A stretch of DNA of 59,878 nucleotides from Vicinamibacterales bacterium (GCA_030680175.1 JAUXWO010000067.1:1-59878), one strand, 5' to 3'. Positions 36,183-44,580 are shown, counted from the first letter of the stretch. Numbers and translations: made by a program. Notes: generated from the sequence alone by a model not told the origin.

Positions 36183-36971
36183 ATGCCCTACCAGTTCCTG
36201 ACCATTCGCCGCGACGGCCCGGTCGAGCACCTCACGCTCAACCGGCCCGACGTGCGCAACGCCTTCAACGAGCACGTCATCGCCGAGCTCACGGCCTGGG
36301 CGCGCGCGGCGCATGACGACCCGGGCCTCCGTGCCGTCGTGCTCGCGGGGGCGGGCAAGGTGTTCAGCGCCGGCGCCGACGCGTCGTGGATGGCGAAGAT
36401 GGTCGACTACTCGCACGCCGACAACGTGCGGGACGCGACCGCCATGGCCGAGATGTTCCACCTGTTGAACACCGTCCCGGCCGCCGTCATTGGCCGCCTC
36501 CACGGCGCGGCCCTCGGCGGCGGCGCCGGCCTCGCCGCCATCTGCGACATCGTCGTCGCGGCCGACGACACGCTGTTCGGCTTCACCGAGACCAAGCTCG
36601 GCATCCTCCCGGCGGTCATCTCGCCCTACGTGCTGCCGAAGATCGGCCCCTCGGCGGCGCGCGAGCTGTTCCTCACGGGGATGCGCTTCGGCGCGGCGCG
36701 GGCGCAGGAGATCGGGCTGGCGCATGCGGTGGTGCCGGCCGCCGAACTCGACGACGCCGTGGCCCGCTATGTCACCGAGATCCTGAGCGCGGCGCCGACG
36801 GGGGTGGCCGCGGCCAAGGCGCTCATCCCGAAGGTGTGGGGCCACCATCCCACCGACGCCATGGCGATCACCGCCGAGGCCATCGCGGCGCAGCGCGTCT
36901 CCCCCGAGGGACAGGACGGCCTGCGGGCCTTCCTGCAGAAGCAGAAGCCGGGCTGGGTGATCGAACCGTGA
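36183..36971 (+). CDS. liuC: Methylglutaconyl-CoA hydratase (enoyl-CoA hydratase family)
   Basis: 262-residue crotonase. Oxyanion loops GAGKVFSAGADASWMAKM and HGAALGGGAGLAAICDIVVA, and the catalytic Glu region FGFTETKLGILPAVISP, as in AUH/LiuC enzymes. It hydrates 3-methylglutaconyl-CoA to HMG-CoA, the step after the carboxylase. Its TGA overlaps the GTG start of the biotin carboxylase gene (GTGA). The start ATG sits directly after a 7-bp repeat array. Confidence 0.92.
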   Translation: MPYQFLTIRRDGPVEHLTLNRPDVRNAFNEHVIAELTAWARAAHDDPGLRAVVLAGAGKVFSAGADASWMAKMVDYSHADNVRDATAMAEMFHLLNTVPAAVIGRLHGAALGGGAGLAAICDIVVAADDTLFGFTETKLGILPAVISPYVLPKIGPSAARELFLTGMRFGAARAQEIGLAHAVVPAAELDDAVARYVTEILSAAPTGVAAAKALIPKVWGHHPTDAMAITAEAIAAQRVSPEGQDGLRAFLQKQKPGWVIEP

Positions 36972-38479
36972 TTTCACGTGTCCTCATCGCGAATCGCGGC
37001 GAGATCGCGCTGCGCATCATCCGCGCCTGCCGTGAGCTGGGCGTGGAGACGGTCGCGGTCTACTCCGACGCCGACCAGGCGGCGCCGCACGTGCTGGCCG
37101 CCGATCATGCCGTGCGCCTCGGGCCTGCGCCGCCGGCCGAAAGCTACCTCAATATCCCCGCCCTGCTCGACGCGGCGCGTGTGAGCGGCGCCGATGCGGT
37201 CCACCCCGGGTACGGCTTCCTCTCGGAGCGCGCGCGCTTTGCGCGTGCGGTGGAAGAGGCCGGCCTGATCTTCGTCGGCCCGCCGGCGGACGCGATCGAA
37301 CGCATGGGCTCGAAGATCGGCGCGCGGGCCATCATGCAGGAGGCCGGCGTGCCCGTCGTGCCCGGCGAGGCCCCGGAGGACCAGTCCGACGCGTCGCTCG
37401 CCGCCGCGGCCGAACGCATCGGCTTCCCCGTCCTGATCAAGCCCTCGGCCGGGGGCGGCGGGATCGGCATGAAGGTGGTGCGCGAGACCGCCGGCCTCGG
37501 TGACGCGCTGCAGGCGGCCCGTCGCGAGGCGCTGGCCGCCTTTGGCGACGGGACGATCTACGTGGAGCGGCTGGTCGAGCGTCCGCGGCACGTCGAGATC
37601 CAGGTCTTCGCTGACGCCCACGGCCACGCCGTGCACCTCTTCGAGCGGGAGTGCTCCGTCCAGCGCCGCCACCAGAAGACGATCGAGGAGAGCCCCTGCC
37701 CGGTGCTCACCCCCGCCCTGCGCGAGCAGATGGGCGCCGCGGCGGTGGCGGCCGCGCGGGCCGCCGGCTACCGCAACGCCGGCACCGTGGAGTTCCTGCT
37801 CGACGGCGAGGGCGCCGACGCGCGGTTCTACTTCCTCGAGATGAACACGCGGCTGCAGGTCGAGCATCCCGTGACCGAGTGCGTCGTGGGCGTCGACCTC
37901 GTGCACGCGCAGATCCTCGTGGCCGGGGGCGCGCCCCTGCCGTGGTCCCAGGCCGATCTCACGCAGCGCGGTCACGCCATCGAGTGCCGCATCTACGCCG
38001 AGGATCCCGCGCAGGCGTTCCTGCCGCAAGCCGGCCCGCTGCTGCTCTACCGCGAGCCGCAGGGCCCTGGCATCCGCGTCGACTCTGGCGTGGTGGAAGG
38101 CGGTGAGGTCTCCGTCTATTACGACCCGATGCTCGCCAAGCTGATCGTGTGGGGCGAGACGCGCGAGCGCGCCCGCGCCCGCGCCATCGCCGCGCTGCAG
38201 GAGTACCCCGTGCTCGGCATCCGCACCAACATCCCGTTCCTGCTGGCCATCCTGCGGCACGAGCGGTTCGCGGAGGCGACCATCGACACCGGGTTCCTCG
38301 ACGTCAACGGCGCGGACATCGCCCGCGAGGCGGCCGAGGGCGGCCTTCCCGACGCCGCGTTCGCCGCGGTGTCCATGCACGGCACCCTGGGCACGATGGG
38401 CACCGTGGGCACCCCGGGCACCTCGGGCACTGTGAGCCCCCTGGATCCCTTCACGACACTGACGGGCTGGCGAGGCTGA
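36968..38479 (+). CDS. liuD: Acyl-CoA carboxylase biotin carboxylase subunit (methylcrotonyl-CoA carboxylase alpha, without carrier domain)
   Basis: 503 residues from a GTG. Biotin-carboxylase motifs: VLIANRGEIALRIIRACRE, HPGYGFLSE, the Gly-rich ATP-grasp loop SAGGGGIGMKVV, RDCS-like ERECSVQRRHQK, and EMNTRLQVEHPVTE. It ATP-dependently carboxylates biotin. Unlike usual MccA (about 660 residues) it has no biotin domain; that is a separate downstream gene. The last 34 or so residues are unusual: a Gly-Thr repeat encoded by 9-bp tandem DNA (38379-38430), which looks like repeat intrusion into the 3' end. Confidence 0.93.
   Translation: MISRVLIANRGEIALRIIRACRELGVETVAVYSDADQAAPHVLAADHAVRLGPAPPAESYLNIPALLDAARVSGADAVHPGYGFLSERARFARAVEEAGLIFVGPPADAIERMGSKIGARAIMQEAGVPVVPGEAPEDQSDASLAAAAERIGFPVLIKPSAGGGGIGMKVVRETAGLGDALQAARREALAAFGDGTIYVERLVERPRHVEIQVFADAHGHAVHLFERECSVQRRHQKTIEESPCPVLTPALREQMGAAAVAAARAAGYRNAGTVEFLLDGEGADARFYFLEMNTRLQVEHPVTECVVGVDLVHAQILVAGGAPLPWSQADLTQRGHAIECRIYAEDPAQAFLPQAGPLLLYREPQGPGIRVDSGVVEGGEVSVYYDPMLAKLIVWGETRERARARAIAALQEYPVLGIRTNIPFLLAILRHERFAEATIDTGFLDVNGADIAREAAEGGLPDAAFAAVSMHGTLGTMGTVGTPGTSGTVSPLDPFTTLTGWRG
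38379..38430 (+). repeat. 9-bp GGGCAC-type units inside the biotin carboxylase C-terminus
   Basis: Five to six 9-base units (GGCACCCTG, GGCACGATG, GGCACCGTG, GGCACCCCG, GGCACCTCG) in the reading frame, encoding Gly-Thr-Leu-Gly-Thr-Met-Gly-Thr-Val. The unit is the same as in the long tract before liuB. Confidence 0.85.
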
Positions 38480-38481
38480 CC

Positions 38482-38955
38482 GTGACGACGATGGAGATTC
38501 GGCTCGAGGAGACGACGACGCGGGTCACGATCGGACCTGACGGGCAGGTGGAGATCGCGGACGCGGCGTATGTGGTGACGCGGGTCTCGTCCGGCATCTA
38601 CCGCGTCACGAGCGGCGATCGACGCTGGACGGTGGCGGTCGCGGGACCGGCCGACGCGCGGTGGGTCTCGGTGAATGGCCGGGTGGCGGTGGTCGACACC
38701 ACGCCGGCCACGTCGGCCCGCCGGCGCACGAAGAGCGGCGGCCACGATTCGACGGCCGCGCCCATGCCGGCGACCGTCGTGAAGATCCTCGTCGAGCCGG
38801 GCGCAACGGTGGCCAAGGGCGACACGCTGCTCGTGCTGGAGGCCATGAAGATGGAGCTGCCGATCCGCGCGCCACGCGACGGTGTCGTCAAGTCGATTGC
38901 CTGCCAGGCCGGTCAACTGGTCCAGCCCGGCGTCAACCTGCTGGAGTTCGAGTAG
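38482..38955 (+). CDS. Biotin carboxyl carrier protein of the acyl-CoA carboxylase
   Basis: 157 residues from a GTG 2 bases after the carboxylase stop (GAGG ribosome site nearby); ATG at 38491 is an alternative. The C-terminal 75 residues form a biotinyl domain with the biotinylation site EAMKMEL (Lys123). The N-terminal half is a beta-rich extension. It replaces the C-terminal carrier domain that is normally fused to the biotin carboxylase. Translationally linked to both neighbours. Confidence 0.9.
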   Translation: MTTMEIRLEETTTRVTIGPDGQVEIADAAYVVTRVSSGIYRVTSGDRRWTVAVAGPADARWVSVNGRVAVVDTTPATSARRRTKSGGHDSTAAPMPATVVKILVEPGATVAKGDTLLVLEAMKMELPIRAPRDGVVKSIACQAGQLVQPGVNLLEFE

Positions 38956-39848
38956 TGGCGCGGCCGGCGCGCGTCACGCTCGTCGAGGTGGGGCCGCGCG
39001 ACGGCCTGCAGAACGAGAAGGCCACGATCCCCACGGGTGCCAAGATCGCGTTTGTGGACGCGCTCGCGTCGGCCGGGCATCAGGTCATCGAGGTCTCCGC
39101 GTTCGTCTCGCCCAAGTGGGTGCCGCAGATGGCCGATGCGCGCGAGGTGTTCGCCGGCCTCACCCCGGCCCCGGGCGTGCGCTACACGGCCCTCGTGCCG
39201 AATCTGGCGGGCCTCGAACGCGCCATGGCCGCCGGCGTCACCGAGGTCGCCATCTTCGCGGCGGCCTCCGAGACGTTCAGCCGCAGGAACATCAATCAGA
39301 GCATCGACGAGTCGCTCGCCACCTACCGGGCGGTCTGCGATCGCGCGCGGTCCGCGGGTGTGCGCGTGCGCGGCTACCTCTCCACCTGCTTCGGCTGTCC
39401 GTTCGAAGGCGCCATCGCCCCGGCCGCCGTGGCGGAGGCCGCCGCGCGGCTGCTCGATCTCGGCGTGTTCGAGGTGGCGATCAGCGACACGATCGGCATC
39501 GCGCACCCCGGCCAGATCCCCGGCGTCCTCGACGCGGTGACGGCGCGCGTGCCGTTGCCGCAGGTCGCGCTGCACTTTCACGACACGCGCGGCACGGCCC
39601 TCGCGAACGTCCTCGCCGGCCTCGACTACGGCGTCACCACCTACGACAGCTCAGCCGGCGGCCTCGGCGGCTGCCCCTACGCCCCGGGCGCCGCGGGCAA
39701 CCTCGCCACCGAAGACCTGCTCTACATGCTCGACGGCCTCGGCATCGAGACGGGCGTGTCGATCGACGGCGTGATGGCCGCCTCGCTCGCCATCGAACCC
39801 CACCTCGACCATCCCCTCCCCTCCCGCTACGTCACGGCGACCCGCTGA
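38955..39848 (+). CDS. liuE: Hydroxymethylglutaryl-CoA lyase
   Basis: 297 residues from a GTG overlapping the carrier TAG by one base (TAGTG). TIM-barrel of the DRE family: VEVGPRDGLQNEKA, FVSPKWVPQMAD, YLSTCFGCPFEGA, metal site ALHFHDTRGTALAN, and the catalytic Cys loop GGLGGCPYAPGAAGN. It splits HMG-CoA to acetoacetate and acetyl-CoA, the last step of leucine degradation. Final gene of the operon; a palindromic repeat starts 4 bases downstream. Confidence 0.95.
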   Translation: MARPARVTLVEVGPRDGLQNEKATIPTGAKIAFVDALASAGHQVIEVSAFVSPKWVPQMADAREVFAGLTPAPGVRYTALVPNLAGLERAMAAGVTEVAIFAAASETFSRRNINQSIDESLATYRAVCDRARSAGVRVRGYLSTCFGCPFEGAIAPAAVAEAAARLLDLGVFEVAISDTIGIAHPGQIPGVLDAVTARVPLPQVALHFHDTRGTALANVLAGLDYGVTTYDSSAGGLGGCPYAPGAAGNLATEDLLYMLDGLGIETGVSIDGVMAASLAIEPHLDHPLPSRYVTATR

Positions 39849-39851
39849 TCA

Positions 39852-39979
39852 CGGACAAACACGAAGGACACGAAGGCCACGAAGGCTCTCTTCAGGGCGT
39901 TCGGGCCGGAACCCGATGCGAGCGCGTGGCATCCTGATGAGTCTCTTCGTGACCTTCGTGTCCTTCGTGTTTTGTACGT
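39852..39979. repeat. Palindromic element with 9-bp-period arms, copy A
   Basis: Left arm CAAACACGAAGGACACGAAG and one further unit; right arm CTTCGTGACCTTCGTGTCC then TTCGTGTTTTGTAC. The arms are complementary apart from a few positions, and enclose about 58 unrelated bases. Lies between the HMG-CoA lyase stop and the DUF4159 start. Confidence 0.85.
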
Positions 39980-40006
39980 TTCGCACTCTGCGGTACGATC
40001 GCTGCC

Positions 40007-40654
40007 ATGCAGGCTGCCACGGGACGTCCGCGCGCGCATGAGTTCGTGTTCGCGCGGCTGAGGTACGACTCCGGCGACTGGGAGTACAACCCCAAGGTCG
40101 CCGCCAATGTCCTCAACTCCGTGGTCGAGTACACGCAGATCCCCGTGTACCCGGAGGAGATCGTCATCACGGCCGACTCGGCCGAGCTTGGCGCCTTCCC
40201 GTTCCTGTTCATGACGGGCCACAAGCTCGTCCGCTTCTCGAGCCGCGAGCGCGAGGGCCTGCGCCGCTACGTCGAACAGGGCGGGCTGCTCTTCTCCGAC
40301 GACTGCAATCACGATGTGGCGGGCCTCTACGCCGTGTCGTTCGAGCAGGAGATGCAGGCGGTCTTCCCCGAGCCGGGCACGCTCGACAAGCTGCCCAACA
40401 CCCACCCGCTGTATCGCACCTTCTTCGCGTTCCCCGACGGCCCCCCGCAGACCGTCCACGAACTGAACGGCTGGGGCGACGACATGGTGCACGACTACCT
40501 GAAGGCCGTCGAGCATCGCGGCCGGATCGGCGTGCTCTACTCGAACAAGGACTACGGCTGCGAGTGGGACTACGACTGGCGCAACAAGCGCTTCCGCCGC
40601 GACGACAACACGCAGTTCGCCGTCAACATCGTCGTCTACGCGATGTCAGCCTGA
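40007..40654 (+). CDS. DUF4159 domain protein
   Basis: 215 residues with the DUF4159 appearance: EFVFARLRYDSGDWEYNPKV at the start, LFMTGHKLVRFSSREREGLRRYVEQGGLLFSDDC in the middle, then a conserved NGWGDDMVHDYLKA and NKDYGCEWDYDW. The fold resembles glutamine-amidotransferase-like domains often found with MoxR/BatA clusters. It has no signal peptide and the function is unknown. It is flanked by palindromic elements on both sides and opposes the TldD/MoxR genes. Confidence 0.9.
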   Translation: MQAATGRPRAHEFVFARLRYDSGDWEYNPKVAANVLNSVVEYTQIPVYPEEIVITADSAELGAFPFLFMTGHKLVRFSSREREGLRRYVEQGGLLFSDDCNHDVAGLYAVSFEQEMQAVFPEPGTLDKLPNTHPLYRTFFAFPDGPPQTVHELNGWGDDMVHDYLKAVEHRGRIGVLYSNKDYGCEWDYDWRNKRFRRDDNTQFAVNIVVYAMSA

Positions 40655-40875
40655 CACGTACAAAACACGAAGGACACGTCCGCCTCCGCGGCCGGAGGCC
40701 GCTACGGCGTGACCTCGCCGAAGCTCGCCTGATCCTGAGGCGAGCGGGGGCGGGAAGAAACGAAGGACGCACGAAGAAACTCTTCTGCTATGGATCCGGT
40801 GACCGCTACCGGATCCCTGAAGTCGTCTATCGTGCGTCTTCGTGGCCTTCGTGGCCTTCGTGTTTGTACGTAACA
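40655..40875. repeat. Palindromic 9-bp-period element, copy B, carrying a nested GC-rich element
   Basis: Left arm ACGTACAAAACACGAAGG, then the 77-bp GC-rich element, then more array (AAACGAAGGACGCACGAAG); right arm CTTCGTGGCCTTCGTGG with TTCGTGTTTGTACGT. The right arm is part of the convergent PH-like gene and encodes its C-terminus. Confidence 0.85.
40679..40755. mobile_element. Small GC-rich element with terminal inverted repeats, copy 2
   Basis: About 77 bp beginning TCCGCCTCCGCGGCCG and ending GCGGGGGCGGGA, highly similar to 22261-22339 except in the 15-20 bases before the right end. Both copies sit between CACG and AAG of a 9-bp unit. Confidence 0.7.
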
Positions 40876-41294
40876 GCCTTCTCGACGGCGCGGGCAAGTT
40901 CGCGGGGTTCGTCGGTGCCGATGCGAAGCGTGATGCCGTTCTGCTGCGCCACGCGGATGGCGTCGACGCCGGCGACGTTGTAGAGCCAGCCATCCGGGGT
41001 GATGCGGATGCCCCAGCCCCACCACCAGGAATTCCGCACGGGCTCGACCGACGTGATCGCCGCCAGCGGGATGCGCGTCCGCCAGAAGCCGCCGCCGAAC
41101 CAGAAGCGCAGTTCGCCGCCGTCCACTTCGGTCGTCAGGCGCGAGAAGATGAGCGGCACGGGCAGCACCGCCCCGAGGATCGCGGCCGGCACCCAGGGCA
41201 CGGCCGGGGACGCCAGCATCGCCGCCACCCCCAGTGCCTGAACGCCGGCAATCCCCAGCGCCAGGCGGCTCACCTGTGTGTGCCGGTAGGCCAT
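40827..41294 (-). CDS. Bacterial PH-like membrane protein
   Basis: 155 residues: two membrane helices (about 8-45), then a PH-like beta domain (GELRFWFGGGFWRTRIPLAA, SVEPVRNSWWWGWGIRI, TLRIGTDEPRELARAVEKA). It resembles bPH2-type proteins of unknown function. The last 14 residues, TYKHEGHEGHEDAR, are encoded by the right arm of a palindromic 9-bp repeat, so the natural C-terminus was probably extended by repeat insertion. GTG at 41300 is an alternative start. Confidence 0.75.
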   Translation of the reverse strand: MAYRHTQVSRLALGIAGVQALGVAAMLASPAVPWVPAAILGAVLPVPLIFSRLTTEVDGGELRFWFGGGFWRTRIPLAAITSVEPVRNSWWWGWGIRITPDGWLYNVAGVDAIRVAQQNGITLRIGTDEPRELARAVEKAVTYKHEGHEGHEDAR

Positions 41295-41307
41295 CGTCAC
41301 TCGCCTG

Positions 41308-41356
41308 TCAGCGATCAGCTTTCAGCTATCAGCTATCAGCGGCCGGCTCTCGGCTC
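41308..41356 (+). repeat. Seven 7-bp units (TCAGCTA type)
   Basis: TCAGCGA, TCAGCTT, TCAGCTA, TCAGCTA, TCAGCGG, CCGGCTC, TCGGCTC, just upstream of the PH-like gene start and adjoining the 9-bp hairpin at 41357. Confidence 0.85.
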
Positions 41357-41396
41357 ACGTACAAACACGAAGGACGTGACCTTCGTGTTTGTCCGT
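41357..41396. repeat. Minimal hairpin form of the 9-bp palindromic element, copy C
   Basis: ACGTACAAACACGAAGG, a 6-base loop, then CCTTCGTGTTTGTCCGT: a 17-bp stem with one mismatch. It is the shortest copy, showing the conserved tips of the family. It lies 16 bases after the TldD stop on that gene's strand and could act as its terminator. Confidence 0.88.
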
Positions 41397-41412
41397 GATC
41401 TCCGTTGCCCGC

Positions 41413-42993
41413 CTACGAGTACGCCGCCCCCACCATGATGCGGCGGATCCGCATCCACGGCGAGCCGTGCGACGGGTGGTTGATCTGCACGGGCTGGCCC
41501 TTGGCGTCGCCCGTCGTGCCGAACATCTCCCACGAGTCCTTCCCCGTCACGGCGTCGAGGTTGTTCCAGAAGTCCGTGGTGATGGCGTTGTAGGTGACGT
41601 CGCTCAGCATGCGCGTCCGCTTGCCGTCCTTGATCTCCCAGAACGCATCGCCGCCGAACTGGCCGTTGTAGCGCTGCTGGTCGATCGAGTAGCTGCCGCG
41701 GCCGTCGATGAGGATGCCGTCCTTCGTGTCGGCGATCAGCTGCTCCGGCGTGGGCGACCCGGCCGGGCCGGCGTCCACGTGCAGGTTCGGCATCCGCAGG
41801 AACGGGAAGTTCCGCCACGAGGTGGCGAACGTGCACCCGCGGGAGAAGTTCTGGTTCATGAAGTGCGCGGTTTCCCGGTTGGTCTGCAGGTCGATCAGCT
41901 TTCCTTCGCGGATGATCGGCCACTCCTGCGACTTCACCCCGTCATCGTCGTACCCCACCGTGCACATGCCGCCCGGCAGCGTCCGGTCGCACGTGACGTT
42001 GAGGTGCTTGGACCCGATGACGGCCTTGCCGACGTCCTCGAGCTTGATGAAGCTCGTCCCGGCGTAGTTGGCCTCGAAGCCGACGACGCGGTCGAGTTCC
42101 GTCGGGTGGGCGATGATCTCGTGGATCGTGAGCATCGCGTGCGACGGCGTCATGATGATGTCCTTGAGCCCCGCCCCCGCCGGCGGCGCCGTGCAGTGCT
42201 CGGCCGCTTCGGCGCAGATCCGCTCGACGTTGTCGAGCATCTTCGCGTCGAGGGCGACTTCGTAGCCGGCCGACTTCGGCGCCACGGTGAACGTCCGCGA
42301 CTTCACCTTGCCGCCCTTCCGCGCCGTGACGGTGAAGCCCGGCGCCGTCCGCCAGATCTCCTGCTCGAGGTAGGAGCCCTCGGAGGTGGCCAGGTACTTC
42401 CACTCGTGGTCGAAGGCAATCTGCGCCTGCACGCGGATGATGTCGGGCTGCTTGAGGGCGGCCTCGGTGATCTGCATCAGGAACTGGATCTTCTCGTCGA
42501 GCGAGACGTCCTCGGGCTTCACCCGGACGGGCACCGTCCAGTAGTCGGTGTACGCGTCCACGGGCGACAGCCGGACGTCGAACTTCTTGGCCACGGCGCT
42601 CGCCCGTGCGACCTCGGACGCGCGCGCCGTGATCCGGCGGATCTCCGCCTCCGTGGCGATGGGGCTGCTGGCAAAGCCCCAGACGCCGCTGTGGATGACG
42701 CGCACGCCGAATCCGGCGCTCGTCCGCAGCCCGGCGCCGCCGAACCCGCCGCTGTCCACGACGATCTTGTCGCGCACGGCGACGCTGTCGTTGATGTTCC
42801 GGGTGAAGCGGATGTCGGCGTACGTGCAGCCGAGCCGTTTGGCCTCGGCCAGCGCCACATCGGACAGCCCCTTGTAGGCCGAGTCCAGCACGCGCCCCTG
42901 GGGCGACTGCGCGATCAGCCCGCCCATCAGGTCGCTCGCATAGAGCGCCACGCCGGTGGCGCTGAGCGTCTTGACGAAATCACGTCTCTTCAT
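41413..42993 (-). CDS. tldD: TldD-family metallopeptidase with twin-arginine-like signal
   Basis: 526 residues. The N-terminus MKRRDFVKTLSATGVALYAS has a Tat-like RRDFVK box and hydrophobic stretch. The catalytic zinc motif HEIIAH (TIHEIIAHPTELDR, near residue 290) is intact, followed by GTSFIKLEDVGK. TldD works with TldE as a heterodimeric protease of unfolded peptides. E. coli TldD is cytosolic, so the signal is unusual. The ATG at 42993 is preferred over the residues upstream. A paralogue lies 1.6 kb away, with tldE between. Confidence 0.9.
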   Translation of the reverse strand: MKRRDFVKTLSATGVALYASDLMGGLIAQSPQGRVLDSAYKGLSDVALAEAKRLGCTYADIRFTRNINDSVAVRDKIVVDSGGFGGAGLRTSAGFGVRVIHSGVWGFASSPIATEAEIRRITARASEVARASAVAKKFDVRLSPVDAYTDYWTVPVRVKPEDVSLDEKIQFLMQITEAALKQPDIIRVQAQIAFDHEWKYLATSEGSYLEQEIWRTAPGFTVTARKGGKVKSRTFTVAPKSAGYEVALDAKMLDNVERICAEAAEHCTAPPAGAGLKDIIMTPSHAMLTIHEIIAHPTELDRVVGFEANYAGTSFIKLEDVGKAVIGSKHLNVTCDRTLPGGMCTVGYDDDGVKSQEWPIIREGKLIDLQTNRETAHFMNQNFSRGCTFATSWRNFPFLRMPNLHVDAGPAGSPTPEQLIADTKDGILIDGRGSYSIDQQRYNGQFGGDAFWEIKDGKRTRMLSDVTYNAITTDFWNNLDAVTGKDSWEMFGTTGDAKGQPVQINHPSHGSPWMRIRRIMVGAAYS

Positions 42994-43027
42994 GAGAAAC
43001 CCCACCGCGGCTCACGGCCGCGCCGAA

Positions 43028-43169
43028 TACGTACAAACACGAAGGACACGAAGGCCACGAAGAACACCGAAAAGGAACGACACCCACTCAACGACGCCGT
43101 TGATGTCTCGCCGGCATGGAAACGGGATGTCCTGCTTCGTGGCCTTCGTGTCCTTCGTGTTTGGTACGT
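43028..43169. repeat. Palindromic 9-bp-period element, copy D
   Basis: Left arm TACGTACAAACACGAAGG plus two further units; right arm CTTCGTGGCCTTCGTGTCC then TTCGTGTTTGGTACGT, separated by about 65 unrelated bases. It lies between the tldE stop and the downstream TldD start. Confidence 0.85.
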
Positions 43170-43175
43170 GTCTGC

Positions 43176-44531
43176 CTACACCGCGGGCGAGATCGAGGTC
43201 ATCGTGAAGTCCTCGATCTTCATGGGCGGCACGAGGGCCGTCCCCGGGTTGTCGTACGCCTCGCCCGTGTGCATCGGCACCGGCGCGCCCAGCATGGAGA
43301 TGTTGTTGAAGCCGACCGCCGGCCCATCGTTCCAGCGGAAGTTCTGGACCGGGCCGACAATCTCGCCGTTCTCGATCAGGAACAGCCCGTCGCGCGTCAT
43401 CCCCGTGTAGAGGAGCGTCATCGGGTCCACGCCGCGGATGTACCAGAAGAACGACACCAGCAGGCCGCGCTTGGTCGTCTTGATCATCTCCTCGACCGTC
43501 GCCGTGCCGCCGTCCATCACCAGGCTCATGTTGGCCGTGGTGGCCGTCGGCGCCTTCTTCTGCCGCTCCGCCCAGTAGCGCGAGTAGAAGAGGTTCTTCA
43601 CGACGCCCTTCTCGATCCAGGTCACGTCGCGGGCGGCCAGGCCGTCCTCGCCCACCGGCGACTGGCGCAGGATGGGGTTGCCGATGTGGCTGCGCAGCGT
43701 CACGTTGTCGCCGAACACCTTCTGGCCGATCTTGGTCTCGCCGCGCTCCTTGCCGCTCATGAAGCTCCGGCCTTCCTCGGCCGCGCGTGCGTCGAGCGAC
43801 CCCAGCATCAGCTGCAGGAAGCGCGCGGCCGGACGCGGCTCGAGCACGACGGTGTAGCGGCCCGGCTCCACGGCGCGGGGCTTGCGCGACTGGAGCGCCT
43901 TGCGCGCCGCCACCTCGCTCAGCCCGCGGGCGTCGATGTTGCCGATGTCCTTCACGCCCGTCGTCCCCGCCCACCCCGACCCCGTCTGGTCGGGGGTGCG
44001 GCACGTCAGGATGAAGCTGGCATCCGCGTAGCGGAAGTAGGAGAACAGGCCCTCCGAGTTCGCGGTCGCCTCGGTCCAGTGGAACTTCGGGATGTAGCCG
44101 GCGCCCAGCACGCCGAGCTTCTCGCACACCTCGACGCTCTGCCGCACCATCTCGGCGCGCTCGCCCGGGCCGAAGTTCACGGCCGACGGCAGCGCCGCCT
44201 CGACGTCGAGGTACTCCTGCGGCGGCTTGACCGGCGGCATCAGCTCCGGGTTGTCGGGCCGCCGCTTCGCCAGCGCCTGCACGGCCTCGATGGTGCGCTT
44301 GAGCGACGCGTCATCGAACTGGTGCGTCGTCGCCGATGCGCTCTTCTGGCCGTAGTAGACGGTGATGTTGACCTGCTGATCGTTCTCGATCAGGTTGGCC
44401 GTGATGCTCGAGTTGGCAAACCGGGTGGCCGACCGCTCGCCACCCGAGAAGGCCACCTCGACGGCATCGGCCTGGCACATGTTCATCACCTTGTCGGTGA
44501 TCTGCTTGACTTCGTCGCGGGAGTAACTCAT
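43176..44531 (-). CDS. tldE: TldE/PmbA-family protein
   Basis: 451 residues, typical TldE length. N-terminal half with AVEVAFSGGERSATRFANSS and a C-terminal modulator domain (GNPILRQSPVGEDGLAARD, WYIRGVDPMTLLYTGMTRDG, FRWNDGPAVGFNNISMLG). Like other TldE subunits it lacks the HExxxH site and would support a TldD partner. It has no signal peptide, in contrast with both flanking TldD paralogues; if the complex is exported, TldE would need to travel with TldD or the complex stays inside. Confidence 0.92.
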   Translation of the reverse strand: MSYSRDEVKQITDKVMNMCQADAVEVAFSGGERSATRFANSSITANLIENDQQVNITVYYGQKSASATTHQFDDASLKRTIEAVQALAKRRPDNPELMPPVKPPQEYLDVEAALPSAVNFGPGERAEMVRQSVEVCEKLGVLGAGYIPKFHWTEATANSEGLFSYFRYADASFILTCRTPDQTGSGWAGTTGVKDIGNIDARGLSEVAARKALQSRKPRAVEPGRYTVVLEPRPAARFLQLMLGSLDARAAEEGRSFMSGKERGETKIGQKVFGDNVTLRSHIGNPILRQSPVGEDGLAARDVTWIEKGVVKNLFYSRYWAERQKKAPTATTANMSLVMDGGTATVEEMIKTTKRGLLVSFFWYIRGVDPMTLLYTGMTRDGLFLIENGEIVGPVQNFRWNDGPAVGFNNISMLGAPVPMHTGEAYDNPGTALVPPMKIEDFTMTSISPAV

Positions 44532-44545
44532 TCGTCTGATCCTTG

Positions 44546-44580
44546 TCGGCTATCAGCTGTCAGCTATCGGCGATCGGCGC
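44546..44580 (+). repeat. Five 7-bp units (TCGGCTA/TCAGCTG type)
   Basis: TCGGCTA, TCAGCTG, TCAGCTA, TCGGCGA, TCGGCGC in the gap directly upstream of the tldE start (44531) on its strand. Same heptad family as at 22.5, 26.2 and 41.3 kb. Confidence 0.8.
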
